DNA of 64,000 nucleotides from Hyphomicrobiales bacterium (GTDB lineage: Bacteria; Pseudomonadota; Alphaproteobacteria; Rhizobiales; Rhizobiaceae), in the NCBI GenBank assembly GCA_900473915.1, contig UCNG01000007.1, forward strand, positions 122,254 to 186,253. Reading direction: 5' to 3'. The notes beneath the pieces are model-generated. The model was not told where the DNA came from, searched no databases, and saw only the letters and a list, made by a program, of their open reading frames with translations. This document shows, in pieces, positions 59,997-64,000 of the stretch. Every line of letters begins with the position of its first letter. Within the stretch, counting starts at the first letter, position 1. A program made the position numbers and the translations under genes.

Positions 59997-60851
59997 CTAT
60001 TCTTGCTTTCCGCCTGTTCCGGCGCGGGCAACCACCACGTTGATGCCTTGCGCCTCCATGCGCTCGATATGCGCAAAGGGCGTGTTCTCATCGACGATGA
60101 CGACATCAAAATCGGTCAGCGCCCCGAAATTGTGCAGAGCGCGGCGCTCGAACTTCGTATGGTCGGCCAGCAGGATGCGCTTGGCGGCGCAATCCAGCAT
60201 GGCGCGCTTGGTCTCCACCATTTCCGGTGACTGATGAAACAGAAGATCATCGGTGATCGCGGCAATCGATATGAAGGCCACATCGGCGCGAAGACGGCGG
60301 ATTTCATGGATGGTCATGCCGCCGACAAAGGCATTGCACCAGTTATAGAGCTGGCCGCCGAGACCGAGCAGCGTCACATCCTTGATGTCGCGCACCTCAT
60401 TCATCAGGATCAGTGAATTGGTAATGACGGTCAGCGGACCCTTGTCCTGCAAATGCGGCACCATCTGGAGGACGGTGGTTGAATCGTCGAAGAAAATCGC
60501 CTGGCCGGGTTCGACGAACTGCATCGCCGCTTCGGCAATCAGCTTCTTTTCTTCCGACTGGCGGGTCACGCGATAAAGATCGCTTGCCTCAATCAGGCTG
60601 GTCGGCGCAGCCGACACGATGCCGCGCGACTTGCGAAACAGGCCGCGGCTCACCAGTTCATCGACGTCGCGATGCGCCGTCATCAGGCTGATGCCGAACC
60701 GTTCGGTCAGGTCCTCGATACGCATCGAGCCTTCGGCCATTACAGTTTCAGCAATCTGCTGGCGCCGGACGAGCTGACGCGCATGCCGACTGTCGTTCGG
60801 CACCTGATCCGTCATCAGCTTGTCAATGCTTGCTTTGTTGCTCACTGCCAT
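59997..60851 (-). CDS. DeoR-family transcriptional regulator
   Basis: A 284-residue DeoR regulator. The HTH is RRQQIAETVMAEGSMRIEDLTERFGISLMTAHRDVDELVSRGLFRKSRGI (about 29-78), and the DeoRC sensor domain follows with FFDDSTTVLQMVPHL, GGQLYNWCNAFVGG and LLADHTKFERRALHNFG. It binds a phosphosugar and likely controls this polyol cluster. The ATG at 60851 is my choice; 60815 is also in frame, and further upstream is unlikely. 185 bases to rbsB-type gene, with a hairpin between, suggest a second promoter. Confidence 0.8.
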   Translation of the reverse strand: MAVSNKASIDKLMTDQVPNDSRHARQLVRRQQIAETVMAEGSMRIEDLTERFGISLMTAHRDVDELVSRGLFRKSRGIVSAAPTSLIEASDLYRVTRQSEEKKLIAEAAMQFVEPGQAIFFDDSTTVLQMVPHLQDKGPLTVITNSLILMNEVRDIKDVTLLGLGGQLYNWCNAFVGGMTIHEIRRLRADVAFISIAAITDDLLFHQSPEMVETKRAMLDCAAKRILLADHTKFERRALHNFGALTDFDVVIVDENTPFAHIERMEAQGINVVVARAGTGGKQE

Positions 60852-60989
60852 GCCTGCCACTTGTCCCCTTGCTTGCGCGTTCCGAAAGCTTCGGAATCGC
60901 CTGATAGGCTTCATATTGCGCGGTCTTCAGCCCCAAAATCCAGCGAGTGATTGCATGGGACTTGTCTGCGGAGAGGGACTTCTGGAAAT

Positions 60990-61025
60990 GCGCACCCCGA
61001 AAGCGCTTTGGCTGTCGGGATGCGC
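60990..61025 (-). terminator. Hairpin between the binding-protein gene and deoR-type gene
   Basis: GCGCACCCCGA (60990-61000) and TCGGGATGCGC (61015-61025) pair with one mismatch, with ATTT after the stem on the minus strand. It could end or attenuate the transporter transcript 12 bases past the stop. It also recalls the ends of the GCGCATCCCGA repeats. Confidence 0.5.
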
Positions 61026-61036
61026 CTTTTCAAACC

Positions 61037-61984
61037 TTACTGTTCGAGAACGAACGGCGAGGTGTACTTGTCGACATTGTCCTTGGTGATCAGGATGCAG
61101 TCGAAGAGCTGCTTTTCGTGATCCACGCCGGTCTTGCCGGTCTTGATGAAGTTGTCGGCCTGCTTGACGGCAGCTTCCGAGAACACGGCAACCGGCTGCA
61201 GAACGGTGTACTGCAGTTCACCGGCCTTGATGGCCGCAACCGCATCCGGCGAACCGTCGAAACCGCCAACCTTGACCTGGTCCAGCTTGCCCGCCTTCTT
61301 CAGAGCGGCAATCGCGCCCAGAGCCATTTCGTCGTTACCGGAGATAACGCCGATAATGTCCGGATTGGCCTGAAGCAGGGCCTGCATCTTGTCGTGACCC
61401 TGGGTACGGTCCCAGTTGGCGACGTCCTTGCCAGCCTTTACCAGATCGGGATACTGCGACAGAACGGTTTCATAGCCGTTCGAGCGCGTTGCGGCATTGT
61501 TGTCGGAAGGCGCGCCGAACAGTTCGACATATTTGCCCTTTTCGCCAACGCTTTCGACCCACTGGGTGGCACCGATGGCTGCGCCCTGCGCGTTGTTGGA
61601 AACGAGCTGCGCCTTGGCCAGACCTTCCTGGTTGATTTCCGCATTGACGAGGAAAACCGGAATATTAGCGGCGATTGCACGCTTGACCGCACCGACCGAG
61701 CCGTCCGCATTGGCCGGGTCGAGAATGATGGCGACCGACTTGTTGGTGATCGCCGTGTCGATCAGGTTGCTTTCGGTGTTGGTGTCGCCCTTGTGGCCAC
61801 CGACAACAGCCTTGTAACCGAGACCTTCAGCGGTCTTCTTGGCGATTTCACCTTCGGTGAACCAGTACGGGTTGGACGGATCGTTGACGATGATCGTCAT
61901 CAGTCCTTCGGCCCAGGCCGTGCTGGCGATGAGAGGCAACGCTGCCGCCGCGGCGAACAGAACGCGCATTCCCTTCTTGAACAT
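61037..61984 (-). CDS. RbsB-like sugar/polyol ABC transporter binding protein
   Basis: A 315-residue type I periplasmic binding protein. Residues 1-25 are a Sec signal ending STAWA. NDPSNPYWFTEGEIAKKTAEGLGY (about 34-57) and ISGNDEMALGAIAALKKAG (about 214-232) are family blocks. Ribose-family proteins bind pentoses, tetritols or pentitols; the kinase and GlpD-like genes downstream favour a polyol. It follows the permease gene by 162 bases, and GGGAG stands before the ATG at 61984. Confidence 0.85.
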   Translation of the reverse strand: MFKKGMRVLFAAAAALPLIASTAWAEGLMTIIVNDPSNPYWFTEGEIAKKTAEGLGYKAVVGGHKGDTNTESNLIDTAITNKSVAIILDPANADGSVGAVKRAIAANIPVFLVNAEINQEGLAKAQLVSNNAQGAAIGATQWVESVGEKGKYVELFGAPSDNNAATRSNGYETVLSQYPDLVKAGKDVANWDRTQGHDKMQALLQANPDIIGVISGNDEMALGAIAALKKAGKLDQVKVGGFDGSPDAVAAIKAGELQYTVLQPVAVFSEAAVKQADNFIKTGKTGVDHEKQLFDCILITKDNVDKYTSPFVLEQ

Positions 61985-62146
61985 GGTCTCACTCCCTTAA
62001 CATTTTTCGTTTGCGTTATGCCGGTTCCCCGGCGGTACTTATTTCCATCAGGCCGTTTTTCGAGATCATGCGCCTTTCTGGAAACCTTTCGATACGCCCG
62101 GAATTTCTGCGGCCCCGCCCGGAACGGTGGGCAGAACCGCTACCGA

Positions 62147-63187
62147 TCATCGCCGGGAATATTGAATGCTGTTGAGCAGAACCGCGAGCACGATAACCGC
62201 GCCGGTAAAGACGGTCTGCCAGTAGGAGGACACGCCGATGATCACGAGGCCGTCGGAAAGGAAACCGATCACGAAAGCGCCGAGAAGCGTGCCCTGGATA
62301 GTACCGCGCCCCCCAGTGAGCGCAGCGCCGCCGATAACCACGGCAGCGATTGCCGTCAGTTCGTAGGTGGTGCCTGCCGTCGGGCCAGCGGAGGTGAGCT
62401 GCGACGCAAGGATCAGACCCGCGATAGCAGCGCAGATGCCGGAAATGACATAGACCGACACCTTCACGCGCTTGACCGGAACGCCGGACAGTTCAGCCGC
62501 GCGTTCGTTGCCGCCCGATGCATAGAGCCAGCGGCCGAATGCAGTGCGGTTGAGAACGATTGCGCAGACGATGGCGAGAACGACCAGAACCAGAACACCG
62601 ATCTGCACGCCGAACAGCTTGTTGAAGCCGAGCCAGTCGAAACCGGTATTGCCAAGCTCCGGGCGTCCGCCGAGATTATTGTAGGTCAGGCCATTGGTCA
62701 TCAGAAGCGCTACGCCGCGGGCGCAATAGAGAACGCCAAGTGTCGCGACGAAGGCCGGAACGCGCAGATAGGCGATCAGCACGCCATTGACCGCGCCGAC
62801 GAACGCGCCAAGCGCACAGGTGATGATAACCACCGCCCAGACCGGGAAATAGAGGATGACGCCGAATTGCTGCAAGGTAACGCCTTGCATCAGGAAACCG
62901 GCGACGACACCGGCGAGCCCCAAAGTAGAGCCGACCGAAAGGTCGATGCCGCCATTGAGAATGACAAGCAGCATGCCAATGGCAAGCAGGCCGAATATCG
63001 CCACGTGCGACGACATGGTGAGGAAGTTGTCGACCGTGAAATAATTCGGCGAAAGGAACGAGAAAACTGCAATGATCGCAATCAGCGAAAAAAACGCGCG
63101 ACCTTCGAGCAGCAGATGCACGAGGCTGGGCTTCCGCTTCGCGCCGTTCGGAGCCGCTGTTTCCTTGTTGGTGCTTGTGACTGACAT
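62147..63187 (-). CDS. RbsC-like sugar/polyol ABC transporter permease
   Basis: A 346-residue permease of the BPD_transp_2 family, with about ten hydrophobic segments. GGIDLSVGSTLGLAGVVAGFL (about 79-99), ASGGNERAAELSGVPVKRVKVSVYVISG (about 217-244) and AAVVIGGAALTGGRGTIQGTLLGA (about 278-301) are the hallmark stretches of RbsC. It sits between the ATPase gene (183 bases, filled by tandem repeats) and the binding-protein gene. Confidence 0.9.
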   Translation of the reverse strand: MSVTSTNKETAAPNGAKRKPSLVHLLLEGRAFFSLIAIIAVFSFLSPNYFTVDNFLTMSSHVAIFGLLAIGMLLVILNGGIDLSVGSTLGLAGVVAGFLMQGVTLQQFGVILYFPVWAVVIITCALGAFVGAVNGVLIAYLRVPAFVATLGVLYCARGVALLMTNGLTYNNLGGRPELGNTGFDWLGFNKLFGVQIGVLVLVVLAIVCAIVLNRTAFGRWLYASGGNERAAELSGVPVKRVKVSVYVISGICAAIAGLILASQLTSAGPTAGTTYELTAIAAVVIGGAALTGGRGTIQGTLLGAFVIGFLSDGLVIIGVSSYWQTVFTGAVIVLAVLLNSIQYSRR

Positions 63188-63211
63188 TCTATCAGTGCTC
63201 CATAACTATTC

Positions 63212-63372
63212 TAGAGCGTTTCCAGTAAAAGGGGGGCGCTGGAACCGCTCTATCTATTTGTTTTTACGCTTTATCCGACGCAAAACCGCTTCGCGTTTTT
63301 GCTGGAAATGCTTTGTTGTTCTTACGCATTATCCAACGCAAAACCGCTTCGCGTTTTTGCTGAAAATGCTTT
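63212..63372 (+). repeat. Rhizobial-type repeat with tandem duplication, copy 3
   Basis: AGAGCGTTTCCAG with CTGGAACCGCTCT (63213-63250) forms a palindromic head, then TATCTATTTG. Two near-identical 48-base units follow: 63266-63313 and 63324-63371, each with ACGCAAAACCGCTTCGCG-like core and TTTTTGCTG(G/A)AAATGCTTT. The second unit ends within the ATPase stop codon. Compare 27478-27580 and 14757-14806. Confidence 0.8.
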
Positions 63373-64000
63373 AGTGACCGACCATGGCTTCGCCCGAGGC
63401 GGCCATGATCTTCTCCTTGGACACGTCCGATCCGAATTCGGCGGAGATGCGCCCACGGTGCATGACGATGATACGGTGCGCGATGCTGAGGCATTCGCCG
63501 ACTTCCGAAGTCGTATAGACCACGGCCAGACCCTGCTTCGCCTTTTCGGCCAGAAGCTTGAACACTTCCGCCTTCGCGCCGATGTCGATGCCGCGGCTCG
63601 GCTCATCAAGCAGGATGACTTCCGGCTCGGTCGCCAGCATCTTGCCGATCACGACCTTCTGCTGATTGCCGCCGGAAAGCGAGCCGATTGCCGCTTCGCC
63701 GCCATCGGTCTTGATGTGCACATTCCTGATCGACTGATCGACGATCTGCTTCTCGCGCTTGCGCGATGTGAAAAGCCCCTTGGTCATTTCGGCGATGCTG
63801 GCGAGCGACAGGTTCTTGCCGACCGTCATCGTCTGCACGAGACCGTCGCGCTGGCGATCTTCCGGCACCAGCACAAGACCCTTCTCGATACGCTGCGCGA
63901 TGGTGAGGCCGGAAACGTCCTGCCCTTTCAGGAGAACGCGCCCGCTGCTCGCCTTGAGACGACCGGCAACGGTTTCCAGAAGCTCCGTGCGACCGGCACC
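63371..64000 (-). CDS. RbsA-like sugar ABC transporter ATPase, partial
   Basis: The C-terminal 209 residues of a two-domain RbsA-type ATPase; the gene runs off the right edge and its start is not in the window. The visible part opens with GAGRTELLETVAGRL in the second ATPase domain, a degenerate Walker A region, then LVLVPEDRQRDGLV, the signature GSLSGGNQQKVVIGKML, Walker B VILLDEPSRGIDIGAK and YTTSEVGECLSIAHRIIVMHRGR. The order rbsA-C-B is the usual one for this transporter class. A repeat element follows its stop codon. Confidence 0.9.
   Translation of the reverse strand, partial: GAGRTELLETVAGRLKASSGRVLLKGQDVSGLTIAQRIEKGLVLVPEDRQRDGLVQTMTVGKNLSLASIAEMTKGLFTSRKREKQIVDQSIRNVHIKTDGGEAAIGSLSGGNQQKVVIGKMLATEPEVILLDEPSRGIDIGAKAEVFKLLAEKAKQGLAVVYTTSEVGECLSIAHRIIVMHRGRISAEFGSDVSKEKIMAASGEAMVGH

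Noticed and set aside
60947-63184. A 745-codon open frame on the plus strand
   Set aside because: It is antisense to the rbsB- and rbsC-like genes and the deoR end; it has no domain likeness, a composition rich in Arg/Asp/His, and follows from the GC-rich codon use of the real genes.

Overview
The window looks like chromosomal DNA of an alphaproteobacterium of the Brucellaceae (Brucella/Ochrobactrum type, probably the secondary chromosome). The basis is the moderate-to-high GC content, a minCDE operon set among solute-transport operons, a rhizobial-type trehalose operon (thuR/thuEFGKAB), a long-form leuA, many ABC importers, and several copies of rhizobial intergenic repeats of the type 'acgcaaaaccgcttcgc...tttttgctggaaatgct'. 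I see no rRNA, tRNA, CRISPR array, transposase, phage gene or replication origin. The genome assignment is inference from gene content.

Layout. 1-0.5 kb: an AT-rich MtlR-like gene unlike its surroundings. 0.7-4.1 kb: a TerC/Alx membrane protein, a DMT exporter and an FAD monooxygenase. 4.1-9.9 kb: an RpiR regulator facing a cluster of two 5-formyl-THF cyclo-ligase-like (COG0212-type) proteins that flank an NMT1/THI5-type ABC importer whose two permease halves are fused; it looks like uptake and processing of a pyrimidine/thiamin-type or related heterocycle. 9.9-11.6 kb: an ArgO-type exporter and its divergent ArgP regulator. 11.7-14.1 kb: minC-minD-minE plus a small ORF, closed by a terminator. 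14.1-15.9 kb: a gene-poor stretch with inverted repeats, an sRNA-like terminator and a three-hairpin array whose loops all carry ACTCCTCCTCCCA, as in the alphaproteobacterial CCUCCUCCC ('cuckoo'/alpha-r14-like) small RNAs.

15.9-24.7 kb: a probable polyprenyl-phosphoryl-ribose/arabinose locus: a GT-C-like membrane protein, a class III aminotransferase, an extended SDR, an EmrE-like small membrane protein, a DprE1-like oxidase, a HAD-UbiA fusion (DPPR synthase-like), a classical SDR and a DoxX protein. 24.7-28.1 kb: a SoxR group, with an MFS pump and a cytochrome c each preceded by an almost identical SoxR-type box in a 19-bp promoter spacer. 28.1-33.9 kb: leuA, an AraC regulator, and an Fe-dependent alcohol dehydrogenase with an NCS2-like permease. 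33.9-41.4 kb: thuBAKGFE with divergent thuR. 41.5-51.5 kb: a CDF metal transporter, an SbmA/BacA-like ABC protein, LysR + aldo-keto reductase + MFS, and a CecR/YbhGFR-like efflux operon behind a perfect 22-bp palindrome.

51.6-56.0 kb: carnitine catabolism: a carnitine dehydrogenase-thioesterase fusion, a dehydrocarnitine cleavage enzyme, the regulator CdhR and a carnitine/betaine binding protein; together these convert L-carnitine to glycine betaine. 56.2-64.0 kb: an operon-like run on the minus strand with a sugar/polyol ABC importer (rbsA-C-B type; the ATPase runs off the right edge), a DeoR regulator, an FGGY kinase, a GlpD-like oxidase and a cupin, which suggests import, phosphorylation and oxidation of a polyol.
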